Source: an uncultured Clostridia bacterium
GTDB taxonomy: Bacteria; Bacillota; Clostridia; Peptostreptococcales; Anaerovoracaceae
DNA length: 48,406 bases
Assembly (NCBI GenBank): GCA_945830395.1
Contig: CALZYE010000012.1
Coordinates: forward strand, 1 to 48,406
Reading direction: 5' to 3'
Shown: positions 24,779-32,218 of the stretch, in pieces
Numbering within the stretch: position 1 is the stretch's first letter
Layout of the letters: every line of letters starts with the position of its first letter
Position numbers and translations under genes: made by a program
The notes under the pieces: generated by a model
The model's input: the letters and a program-made list of their open reading frames with translations, nothing else
Database searches by the model: none
Told to the model about the DNA's origin: nothing

Positions 24779-25476
24779 TGGGAAAAGATGTAATAATCGC
24801 TTGTGATTTTCCAAGCAAAGAAGACACCCTGAAATTTTTAGACAAATTCACAGACTGCAAGCCCTTTGTAAAAATCGGCATGGAACTTTTCTATTCAGAG
24901 GGTCCTGCAATCGTAAAAGAAATAAAAGCCCGGGAACATAAGATTTTTCTGGATTTAAAACTTCACGACATTCCAAATACGGTGGAAAAAGCTATGGTAT
25001 CTCTTTCAACGCTCGGTGTCGATATGACAAATGTCCACGCCTCCGGAACTATAGAGATGATGAAAGCCGCAAGACGAGGTCTAACCCGCAGTGACGGAAC
25101 AAGTCCTGTTTTGATTGCCGTAACACAGCTGACATCCACAGCTCAGGAGCAGATGCAAAGGGATTTGCTAATTCCCCACAATCTTGAGGATGTTGTCATC
25201 GCCTATGCGAAGAATACGAAAGCAGCAGGACTTGACGGTGTTGTATGTTCACCGCTGGAAGCAGCGGCAATCCACAAAAACTGCGGAAAAGATTTCATGA
25301 CAGTAACTCCCGGCATCCGTTTCTCAGGTAATTCTGCAGATGACCAGACCAGGATTACGACTCCGGAAAGGGCAAGGGAAATCGGTTCAGACTACATCGT
25401 GGTAGGCCGCCCCATAGCCAAAGCTGATGATCCCGTGGAAGCTTACAAACGCTGCATCAGGGAATTTTGCAACTGA
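24778..25476 (+). CDS. pyrF: Orotidine 5'-phosphate decarboxylase
   Basis: 232-residue TIM barrel making UMP from OMP. The catalytic Lys-Asp array is D59-x-K61-x2-D64 in [19 protein letters not shown] and [10 protein letters not shown] bind phosphate. The start codon overlaps the pyrD stop (TAATG). The end of the gene begins a set of three degenerate tandem copies that continue beyond the stop. Confidence 0.95.
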   Translation: MGKDVIIACDFPSKEDTLKFLDKFTDCKPFVKIGMELFYSEGPAIVKEIKAREHKIFLDLKLHDIPNTVEKAMVSLSTLGVDMTNVHASGTIEMMKAARRGLTRSDGTSPVLIAVTQLTSTAQEQMQRDLLIPHNLEDVVIAYAKNTKAAGLDGVVCSPLEAAAIHKNCGKDFMTVTPGIRFSGNSADDQTRITTPERAREIGSDYIVVGRPIAKADDPVEAYKRCIREFCN

Positions 25477-25550
25477 GATAACTAAGTCAAGAAATCTCGC
25501 AGTTTAAATAACTAAAGCCGCATCAAGAAATTTTGTAACCAATGTAACTA
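25451..25550 (+). repeat. Three degenerate tandem copies of the pyrF 3' end
   Basis: Copies at 25451-25484, 25485-25514 and 25515-25550 each read roughly (GC)ATCAAGAAATTTTGN then AAC/TAA and end ATAACTA or TGTAACTA. The first includes the last codons of pyrF; the others are noncoding. Confidence 0.6.
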
Positions 25551-25647
25551 AAAAAAAGAATATCGCAGGTGCAGTGGCTAAAATACAAAAACCCCTGTGC
25601 GGCTTTCATCCATAACTTTCAGTTCTATAATAAAAAGGAGTTCTATA

Positions 25648-26280
25648 ATGATAAACAAAGAAATTGCAAAAGACTTACTATCCATCGAAGCCGTTTTCTT
25701 AAGACCTGAGGATCCTTTCACATGGGCAAGCGGAATCAAAAGTCCAATCTACTGTGACAACAGACTTACTCTGACATCACCTGCCGTAAGAACCCGCATT
25801 GAAGAAGCTCTGGCAAAGACTATCGGCAACTTTTATCCCGCAGCTGAGGTTCTAATGGGAACCAGCACTGCAGGTATTGCCCATGCCGCCATAGTAGGTC
25901 ATATTATGAATTTACCTATGGGCTATGTTCGCGGAAGCAAAAAGGATCACGGAAGAACAAACCGGATTGAAGGGAAACTGATTCCGGGGCAGAAGGTTGT
26001 AGTCATAGAGGATCTCATTTCCACCGCAGGCTCCTGCTGCGAAACCGCAGAAGTATTGAGAGAGGCAGGTGCCAATGTCCTTGGAGTTGCAAGCATATTT
26101 ACCTATGGCATGAAAAAGGGCTTTGAACGCCTTGCAGAAAAAAACATCGAAAATCACAGTTTAAGTGACTTGGACACTTTGGTTGAAGTAGCCGCCGAAT
26201 CCGGTTATATAAAACCTGAAGATAAAATTAAAATTTTAAAGTTTAGAGAAAATCCGTCCGATACCGGCTGGATGGAATAG
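25648..26280 (+). CDS. pyrE: Orotate phosphoribosyltransferase
   Basis: 210-residue PRPP-using enzyme making OMP from orotate. The PRPP loop is [13 protein letters not shown] (117-129), and [17 protein letters not shown] is the flexible catalytic loop. ATG 25648 with AAAGGAG at 7 bases; the extra upstream frame is rejected. It stands 171 bases after pyrF, across the repeat region, and 11 bases before pyrB. Confidence 0.95.
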   Translation: MINKEIAKDLLSIEAVFLRPEDPFTWASGIKSPIYCDNRLTLTSPAVRTRIEEALAKTIGNFYPAAEVLMGTSTAGIAHAAIVGHIMNLPMGYVRGSKKDHGRTNRIEGKLIPGQKVVVIEDLISTAGSCCETAEVLREAGANVLGVASIFTYGMKKGFERLAEKNIENHSLSDLDTLVEVAAESGYIKPEDKIKILKFRENPSDTGWME

Positions 26281-26291
26281 GAGGTACAAAC

Positions 26292-27212
26292 ATGAATAAA
26301 ATTCGCAATCTCATCAACATCACAGACTTCACGGTGGAAGAAATCAATCATCTGATTGAAATTGCAGACGACATCATAGCAAATCCCGAAAAATATCAGG
26401 ATATCTGCGCCCATAAGAAACTGGCAACTCTGTTCTTTGAGCCCAGTACAAGAACCAGACTCAGCTTTACTGCTGCAATGATGGAGCTTGGCGGAAATGT
26501 TCTGGGCTTTGACGATGCAAGTACAAGTTCAACCAAAAAAGGGGAAAGCGTCAGCGACACGGTAATAATGGCAGGATGCTACGCCGACATCATAGCAATG
26601 CGCCATCCTAAAGAGGGAGCTCCGGTTATCGCAAGCACAAAGACCACCGTTCCCATCATAAATGCCGGCGACGGCGGACACTTCCATCCGACGCAAACCC
26701 TTACAGACCTTCTTACCATCAGCCGAAAAAAAGGCGGACTTGGCAACTGCACCATCGGTTTATGCGGAGACCTTAAGTTCGGGCGCACCGTTCATTCCCT
26801 GATTGAGGCTATGCTCCGTTACGAAAATGTAAAATTTGCTTTGATTTCACCTGCGGAGCTGAGAATTCCCGATTATGTAAAGGAAACCATGGACCGAGCA
26901 GGTGCGAAGTGGGTTGAATACGAAAAGCTTGAAGATGCCATTCCTGAGCTTGATATCCTCTATATGACTCGAGTTCAGAAAGAGCGTTTCTTCAACGAAG
27001 AAGATTATATCAGGCTGAAGGACAGCTTCATTCTAAACCTTGACCTCTTGGAACCTGCAAAAAAAGATTTGATAATCCTTCATCCTCTGCCAAGAGTTAA
27101 TGAAATCTCCGTTGAGGTGGACGATGATTCCAGAGCTTGCTACTTCTATCAGGCACTATGCGGAAAATACATTCGTATGGCACTGATACTGTATTTATTA
27201 GGCATAAAATAA
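26292..27212 (+). CDS. pyrB: Aspartate carbamoyltransferase catalytic subunit
   Basis: 306 residues. Carbamoyl phosphate site STRTR (52-56 in [12 protein letters not shown]), mobile loop with [14 protein letters not shown] and aspartate-binding HPLPRVNEI are intact. Start ATG 26292 with AGGAGG at 8 bases. Forms the first pyrimidine-specific step, and with PyrI downstream likely makes the regulated dodecamer, inhibited by CTP. Confidence 0.96.
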   Translation: MNKIRNLINITDFTVEEINHLIEIADDIIANPEKYQDICAHKKLATLFFEPSTRTRLSFTAAMMELGGNVLGFDDASTSSTKKGESVSDTVIMAGCYADIIAMRHPKEGAPVIASTKTTVPIINAGDGGHFHPTQTLTDLLTISRKKGGLGNCTIGLCGDLKFGRTVHSLIEAMLRYENVKFALISPAELRIPDYVKETMDRAGAKWVEYEKLEDAIPELDILYMTRVQKERFFNEEDYIRLKDSFILNLDLLEPAKKDLIILHPLPRVNEISVEVDDDSRACYFYQALCGKYIRMALILYLLGIK

Positions 27213-27299
27213 AAGAGTTCTTCAAGTAAATACAGACATAGTAAATCGTAAGGATTCAACTCATTACACACTGCAATACATTCAATTTAATGCAATCAT

Positions 27300-27319
27300 G
27301 TGATTTTACCAAAAATCAC
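27300..27319 (+). repeat. Perfect hairpin between pyrB and pyrI
   Basis: GTGATTTT-acca-AAAATCAC. It lies 42 bases before pyrI in a 149-base AT-rich gap. Not followed by a T run, so not a classical terminator; it may tune stability or processing of the pyrI part of the mRNA. Confidence 0.5.
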
Positions 27320-27361
27320 CATTGATTCAAAATAAGAATTAAAGGAAAGAGAGGAAAATTT

Positions 27362-27781
27362 ATGAATATAGACGGAGTACACACAGGAGTAGTTTTAGAT
27401 CACATTCAGGCGGGAAAAAGTATGCGTATATACGAGCTCCTCGGCCTCGGGAAGCTGAAATGCTGTGTAGCTATCATACAGAATGCCGACAGCGAGAAAT
27501 ACGGCAAAAAAGATATTATAAAAGTTGACGGCGACATAGACCTTGACTTCGACATTTTAGGCTACATCGACAGCAATATAACCGTTAACATAGTGAGAGA
27601 GGGAAAGCTTGAAAAGAAAGTGCACCTTGATTTACCTGAATCTCTATCAAATGTAATTAAGTGCAAAAATCCGAGATGCATAACTTCCATTGAGCAGGAA
27701 ATACCTCACAAGTTTAAACTCGTAAACAAGGAAAAGAAAGTTTATCGCTGCATATACTGCGATGCTGAATTCACCGAATAA
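27362..27781 (+). CDS. pyrI: Aspartate carbamoyltransferase regulatory subunit
   Basis: 139 residues. N-terminal nucleotide-binding domain (GVVLDHIQAGKSMRIYELLG) and C-terminal zinc domain with C101, C106, C130 and C133 (CKNPRC, CIYC). It couples PyrB to CTP/ATP control. ATG 27362 with GAGAGGA upstream. Last gene of the pyr operon. Confidence 0.94.
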   Translation: MNIDGVHTGVVLDHIQAGKSMRIYELLGLGKLKCCVAIIQNADSEKYGKKDIIKVDGDIDLDFDILGYIDSNITVNIVREGKLEKKVHLDLPESLSNVIKCKNPRCITSIEQEIPHKFKLVNKEKKVYRCIYCDAEFTE

Positions 27782-27784
27782 AAA

Positions 27785-27832
27785 TTGAATGTAACCTCAA
27801 TATATAAGTTGAATGCAATCTCAATTTATAAG
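27785..27832 (+). repeat. Tandem 24-base direct repeat after pyrI
   Basis: TTGAATGYAAYCTCAATWTA followed by TAAG occurs twice back to back (27785-27808, 27809-27832; 21 of 24 positions agree). Confidence 0.7.
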
Positions 27833-27851
27833 GTACATCTTCAATACATAA

Positions 27852-27892
27852 GCCCCCACTCATCAGATTCTTCTTTCTAACGGGTGGGGGGT
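27852..27892 (+). terminator. GC-rich hairpin after pyrI, possible terminator
   Basis: CCCCCAC (27853-27859) pairs with GTGGGGG (27884-27890) around a 24-base loop. No clear T run follows on either strand, so terminator function is uncertain. The rest of 27893-28087 shows no credible gene. Confidence 0.4.
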
Positions 27893-28087
27893 GCCTTTGT
27901 ACAAGTCTTTAATCAAGTCATTTTATCCCAATTAAGCGATTTTTATCAACTCTTTTCCCCCTATAAGCTGAAACACCCGTTCCATGGCCTTACAAAAAAA
28001 GAAAACCACTTTTTAAGCGGCTTTCAAATTCCAAAATTGTTGAGGACATATTTTGGTGTTATTATGGGCATTTTTATAAACTATCTA

Positions 28088-28318
28088 CTAATTAGATAGG
28101 ATGTTGAAGGACCAAAACTGGAACTTGAACTTGGATTCTTCAACCTTACGAAGCTCTCTCTGAGCATATTCAATGATTTCCGCATTTGAATATTTCCCCT
28201 TTAGCTGACTTTTCATAACATTAACAATGATTTTTTCCTTCATGTCCTCTGCCTGAACAGTCGTAACTAATGCGTAAGCGTGGTTGTAAGCTTTTCTCAA
28301 ATCCTTTTCATTCTTCAT
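28088..28318 (-). CDS. Small hypothetical protein, 76 residues
   Basis: Charged, largely helical protein (MKNEKDLRKAYNHAYALV..., YAQRELRKVEESKFKF). No membrane segment or Cys. ATG 28318 has GGAGGG 5 bases upstream and a plausible promoter at 28348-28376, so it is likely expressed as a single gene. No family recognised; it lies next to a tRNA gene and possible mobile-element remains, so it may be element cargo. Confidence 0.6.
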   Translation of the reverse strand: MKNEKDLRKAYNHAYALVTTVQAEDMKEKIIVNVMKSQLKGKYSNAEIIEYAQRELRKVEESKFKFQFWSFNILSN

Positions 28319-28347
28319 TTTAACCCTCCATTTATATGAATAGCTGT

Positions 28348-28376
28348 ATTATCATTTACACCTATATATAAAGCAA
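28348..28376 (-). promoter_or_regulatory. Promoter of the 76-residue gene
   Basis: Minus-strand -35 TTGCTT (28371-28376), 17-base spacer, -10 GATAAT (28348-28353). Confidence 0.5.
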
Positions 28377-28694
28377 TCCTCGTGCCAACTTTCATCAAAA
28401 AGCTTGATTTTATTTGCTTCCAAAAGACAGCTTTCATTCATAATTTAATAATTATCAGTATTTGCAACTATTACAGCCATTTCTATTCTTCTTGCAAAAA
28501 CATTTTCAAATGGCAAAAAACTTAAATTAGCAAATAAAAACAGTTTTTGCTTTAATTTCTCTCTTTCTTTTCACCGATAAAATTAATATTTGGGGTTATA
28601 CGATGTCGTTTTGAGTCATATTTGAGTCACTCCTGTGAACCGTTTGACCCATATTTGAATCAAGCATCGTGAAAACTGCCGATTGCTCCCACGC
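28377..28694. other. AT-rich noncoding stretch with an integrase-tail-like repeat
   Basis: No full gene. At about 28608-28665 two copies of CGTTTTGAGTCATATTTGAGT / CGTTTGACCCATATTTGAAT follow each other. Such gagtca/gggtcaaa repeats commonly trail integrase genes beside tRNA genes. The plus-strand frame ends with CEPFDPYLNQAS and a stop. Confidence 0.3.
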
Positions 28695-28723
28695 AAAAAG
28701 CATCCTGACAAACAGGATGCTTT
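28695..28723 (-). terminator. Terminator of tRNA-Thr
   Basis: Minus-strand AAAGCATCCTG-tttgt-CAGGATGCTTTTT, five bases after the tRNA CCA end. Confidence 0.92.
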
Positions 28724-28727
28724 ATAA

Positions 28728-28803
28728 TGGAGCTCCCGAGCGGGATCGAACCGCTGACCTGCGCGTTACGAATGCGCTGCTCTACCAACTGAGCCACGGA
28801 AGC
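28728..28803 (-). tRNA. tRNA-Thr (anticodon CGT)
   Basis: 76 bases read on the minus strand: acceptor GCTTCCG/CGGGAGC, D-arm GCTC...GAGC, anticodon loop TTCGTAA with CGT at 28768-28770 (reads ACG), T-arm AGCGG-TTCGATC-CCGCT, discriminator U and an encoded CCA. G1-C72 and C2-G71 are threonine identity elements. The last anticodon-stem pair is an A31-C39 mismatch. It has its own terminator and probably its own promoter at 28835-28863. Confidence 0.95.
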
Positions 28804-28806
28804 AAA

Positions 28807-28863
28807 TTGCAAAGAACATATCTCGTACCAAATTAGTTTAGCACGAGTAAGAACTCTTTGCAA
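28807..28863. repeat. Long imperfect inverted repeat between addB and tRNA-Thr
   Basis: Outer arms TTGCAAAGA (28807-28815) and TCTTTGCAA (28855-28863) are perfect 9-mers. Inside, CTCGTACCAAA (28822-28832) pairs over 11 positions with TTTAGCACGAG (28837-28847), allowing wobble in RNA. It ends three bases before the tRNA and begins six after the addB stop. Confidence 0.8.
28835..28863 (-). promoter_or_regulatory. Probable tRNA-Thr promoter embedded in the inverted repeat
   Basis: Minus-strand -35 TTGCAA (28858-28863), 17-base spacer, extended -10 TGCTAAACT (TAAACT at 28835-28840). A transcript would start about 25 bases before the tRNA. Confidence 0.45.
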
Positions 28864-28868
28864 GAAAT

Positions 28869-31800
28869 TTATTTTTTTATATAGTTGTATCCGCAGCCGC
28901 GAAAGCCCAAATCAAAGCGGCAAATCCCCTTGAAGCTGCAATAATCGCAGGCGGCATTATCTTTCCTTCTCATAGGGAAAATATCTATATCCCCTTCCTC
29001 CATAGATTTTACGAGTTTTTTAACCTTTTCAATTACCCTTTCCTGCAGGTTTTCAAAGTCATCTTCCGAAATCAGCGCCTTTCCTTTAAGCTCACCGCTT
29101 TTATTGATTTTTACATCCACTATATCGGAATTTTTTTCAAACGCTCCGGCAATAGCCTCCACAGTATCCGAATCATGGATTATTATGCCTTCGAGTTTAA
29201 AATTCTTATTTATCTCCGCCCTAATCATCTCATCAAGGTTCTGCGAATTTTCACCGTAAAAATCTTTCAGCTTCGGGCTGTGAATGTGAAAATAAAACAT
29301 CCCTGCAGGTTTTCTTTCTTCTCCTTGAGCTGCTTTCATATATAACATCAGCTGCAGTCTGTATCCTTTTTCAATCTCGTCAAGATTAAGTTTTAAGTCT
29401 CCCGACTTATAGTCTATAACTTTGACTCTGTCGTTTTCCAAATAATCCAGTCTGTCTATGATGCCTTCTATATATATCGTTTCTCCCGACGAAGTTTGAA
29501 CCGTAATTGGGTCAATACTTTTCCCCTTGCCGAAGGAGGCTTCAAACTTACTGTCTTTTACCTTACCCTCTCTCACATGATATATGAGGATTTGCAGAGA
29601 TTTCATACAGGTCTCTCGTATACGCTTTTTCTTATAGCTTTCCTCCCTTCCAAACTCAAAGAGTCCTCCTCTGTATCCTGCGGTTTCAATTTCAATAGCC
29701 TTATCCAGAAGTTCTCTACACTCCTCTTCTGAAATGTCCTGCCACAAATTATCCTCAGTCAACTTTGCAGTCACGCGCATTATGCTTGCATGGTAAATAT
29801 CTCCGATTTCTCTGCTTGCCACCTGAAACTTCCTGAGTTCGTCGGGTTTTAAACCATATGTAACATAGTAGGAAAAAGGACAATGAGAATATTTTTCCAA
29901 CCTTGAGGGAGATAAAATTTTGCTGCCTGTATAGTCCTTTTTAAAAAATAAATCCGTAAAATGTCTTTCAAGAGGTTTTACTCTGTTATCGAAGTTAAGA
30001 CCGTCTTTGATAACCTGCAGCTTTGCACTTTCATTTTTTTCGTACCAGCTTTGCGCGCTTTTCCAGATTGGAGAAAGGCAAGAACTTACCCTGCTGTTAT
30101 CAATTCGCAAAGCATCGGATAAATATTTCAGAGTACTTTGTCTGCTACCTATCAGCTTAAGCTCGTCATCTGCATTCAGAATATCTTTTTTCACTTCCAT
30201 ACTCGGGAATATATTCAAAATTGTGTCCACTACATCTGAGCGCCTTATCTCCCTGCCTTCTTCATCTCCTGTGGAGTAACTTATCCATAGATGTTCAGAG
30301 GGCTTTGACAGATTCCTGTATATGGCCATGCGCTCTTCCTGAATCCTGATTCTATCCAGTTTCCCCAGCACATAGCCCTGTCCTGCCAGCATCTCCAGTT
30401 CTTCCGCTGCAAAAAGTCCTTCATTTGATGAGTTTGCAGGCAAAATTCCTTCATTTGCACCCACTATTATCAATGCCTTTGCGCTTCCCGTTCTTGTTCT
30501 CTGCATAGTTCCCAGCATCAGATCATCCACAGAAGAAGGCAGCCGTCCGACTTCAACCGCTGAAAGTCCCACCTTGAACAAATCCAAGAATTCTTCAAGC
30601 TCAAACTTTTCTTCTCCTATTATCTCCACAATCTGGTTGAGAATGCCCACAGCCATGGAAAAAATCTGTCTCGTCTCCTCAACATAATCTTCTCCTGCGT
30701 GTTCGTACTGAAAGTTCATGAAGTTTTTCAAATTCTCCCGAACCGACACCCTTTCCATCAGGAATATATAATATCTCTCTACAAAGTCCTTTACTGTTTC
30801 GCTTTCTTTCCCTATACTTTCAAGCTCCGTGAGCAGACTTGATATCCTTTCCCTATATCCGTTTATCCGCTCAAGACCTTCTTCACCATACTCAAAATCA
30901 CCGTATTTGAAAGGAACTTTCCACATATTTCCCTTTATTCTGTACTTCAAGGTGTAGTTTTCAAGTTCCTCTGTCTCATCCACGGAAAATGAAGTCAATC
31001 CGCTTTTTAAAACTCTAAATATATCTGTGGTTCTGAATTTATTTGCCACTGCCTCAAGCATGGAAATCAGATAAATCACGGGATTGGCATTTATTATCTT
31101 TCGTTTTTCATCGTGAAACAACGGCAGCTCGTACTCCTCAAATACCCTTGATAAGATATTCCCTCTGCCGGTTTGGTCATTACAAATAAGCACAATGTCT
31201 CTGTACCTGTAATTTTCTTTGCGGAGCAAATCCCTTATATATGCGGCAGCAGATTCAGCTTCATTGTACAGGTTTGCCGCTTCACAAATCGTAACGGAAT
31301 CAGATACGGCATCATCTTCATCCTCTGCATCCAAAGGCATTGGAACGGGGGCGTAGAGTTCCCTCTCAATATGCCTCAGAGCTTCCGCCCCGGAAGTGTT
31401 TTCATATCTGCTTTCTATCTGCCCAACCGACAGATTTTCTTCCCCGAAAAGCTCTCTGAACTCATCTATTATTCCCATAGGCAATGAAAACAATTCCTCA
31501 TCTCTGCATCCGTAATCGCAAGTCAAAACAAGATTCAGTTCCTTGGATTTTACTGCGAGTTCCTGTATCACCCGAATATTCTTCGGGGAAAAAGAATCAA
31601 ATCCGTAAATCCAAATTTCGACTTCCCGAATTTTCTCAGACCTTCCTATTCCTTCTTTGAACATATCCAGAAAGGTCTCTGAATCAAGATATTTTCCCTC
31701 TATTTTTTTCTCATATTCATCATAGATTATCGAAAGGTCTGACAGTTTTTTGCCGAGAAGCTCATTTCCTGCCATATCGGCACATAAACTTCTGAATTTC

Positions 31801-32204
31801 TCCAAAGTAATATTATACTGTTTCAGTTCGGAGATAAAATCATTGGTCATCTCGGTAAATGCGCTTTTTTGCATATTGCCTTTGTACACCTGCAGATTTT
31901 CCTCCTGTTCCTTTGCTATTTTTCGGAGCAACATGTGCCTGCCGTACTTGTCGATAAATGTCTGATTATTTCCAAACACCTCTCCAACGATATTATGGCC
32001 CAGGCGAGAAAAACTATATACATCAATGCCAATCAGGCTCTTTGAGTCCAAAAACTCAAAAGCTCTGCGCTCTGCTTCCAGCGTATACTGGTCCGGAACT
32101 ATAACCCAAACAGGCTTTTCGACACCGTAGCCCTTCCTCTTTATTTCTTCAAATATGAACTTTTCCTTATTTACAGACTCTCTTCCATAATGAATATTCA
32201 GCAT
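28869..32204 (-). CDS. addB: ATP-dependent helicase/nuclease subunit B
   Basis: 1111-residue AddB-type protein of the AddAB recombination complex, which resects double-strand breaks. The C-terminal nuclease has VIDYKSG, and the iron-sulfur cysteines are C775 (YSHCPF) and C1086, C1089, C1095 (CDYCSFKGIC). The N-terminal VIVPDQYTLEAERRAF matches helicase motif Ia in position. The P-loop, normally GRSGSGKT, reads GRESVNKEKF here and lacks Gly-Lys-Thr, so ATP binding by this subunit is probably lost. ATG 32204 with GAGGATAAGGA upstream, 14 bases after tex. The usual partner addA does not follow; a tRNA gene does. Confidence 0.9.
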   Translation of the reverse strand: MLNIHYGRESVNKEKFIFEEIKRKGYGVEKPVWVIVPDQYTLEAERRAFEFLDSKSLIGIDVYSFSRLGHNIVGEVFGNNQTFIDKYGRHMLLRKIAKEQEENLQVYKGNMQKSAFTEMTNDFISELKQYNITLEKFRSLCADMAGNELLGKKLSDLSIIYDEYEKKIEGKYLDSETFLDMFKEGIGRSEKIREVEIWIYGFDSFSPKNIRVIQELAVKSKELNLVLTCDYGCRDEELFSLPMGIIDEFRELFGEENLSVGQIESRYENTSGAEALRHIERELYAPVPMPLDAEDEDDAVSDSVTICEAANLYNEAESAAAYIRDLLRKENYRYRDIVLICNDQTGRGNILSRVFEEYELPLFHDEKRKIINANPVIYLISMLEAVANKFRTTDIFRVLKSGLTSFSVDETEELENYTLKYRIKGNMWKVPFKYGDFEYGEEGLERINGYRERISSLLTELESIGKESETVKDFVERYYIFLMERVSVRENLKNFMNFQYEHAGEDYVEETRQIFSMAVGILNQIVEIIGEEKFELEEFLDLFKVGLSAVEVGRLPSSVDDLMLGTMQRTRTGSAKALIIVGANEGILPANSSNEGLFAAEELEMLAGQGYVLGKLDRIRIQEERMAIYRNLSKPSEHLWISYSTGDEEGREIRRSDVVDTILNIFPSMEVKKDILNADDELKLIGSRQSTLKYLSDALRIDNSRVSSCLSPIWKSAQSWYEKNESAKLQVIKDGLNFDNRVKPLERHFTDLFFKKDYTGSKILSPSRLEKYSHCPFSYYVTYGLKPDELRKFQVASREIGDIYHASIMRVTAKLTEDNLWQDISEEECRELLDKAIEIETAGYRGGLFEFGREESYKKKRIRETCMKSLQILIYHVREGKVKDSKFEASFGKGKSIDPITVQTSSGETIYIEGIIDRLDYLENDRVKVIDYKSGDLKLNLDEIEKGYRLQLMLYMKAAQGEERKPAGMFYFHIHSPKLKDFYGENSQNLDEMIRAEINKNFKLEGIIIHDSDTVEAIAGAFEKNSDIVDVKINKSGELKGKALISEDDFENLQERVIEKVKKLVKSMEEGDIDIFPMRRKDNAACDYCSFKGICRFDLGFRGCGYNYIKK

Positions 32205-32218
32205 ATCCTTATCCTCTG

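Noticed and set aside
27884-28099. 71-codon plus-strand frame after pyrI
   Set aside because: Starts at a GTG inside the hairpin arm, no ribosome site, overlaps the better-supported minus-strand gene end.
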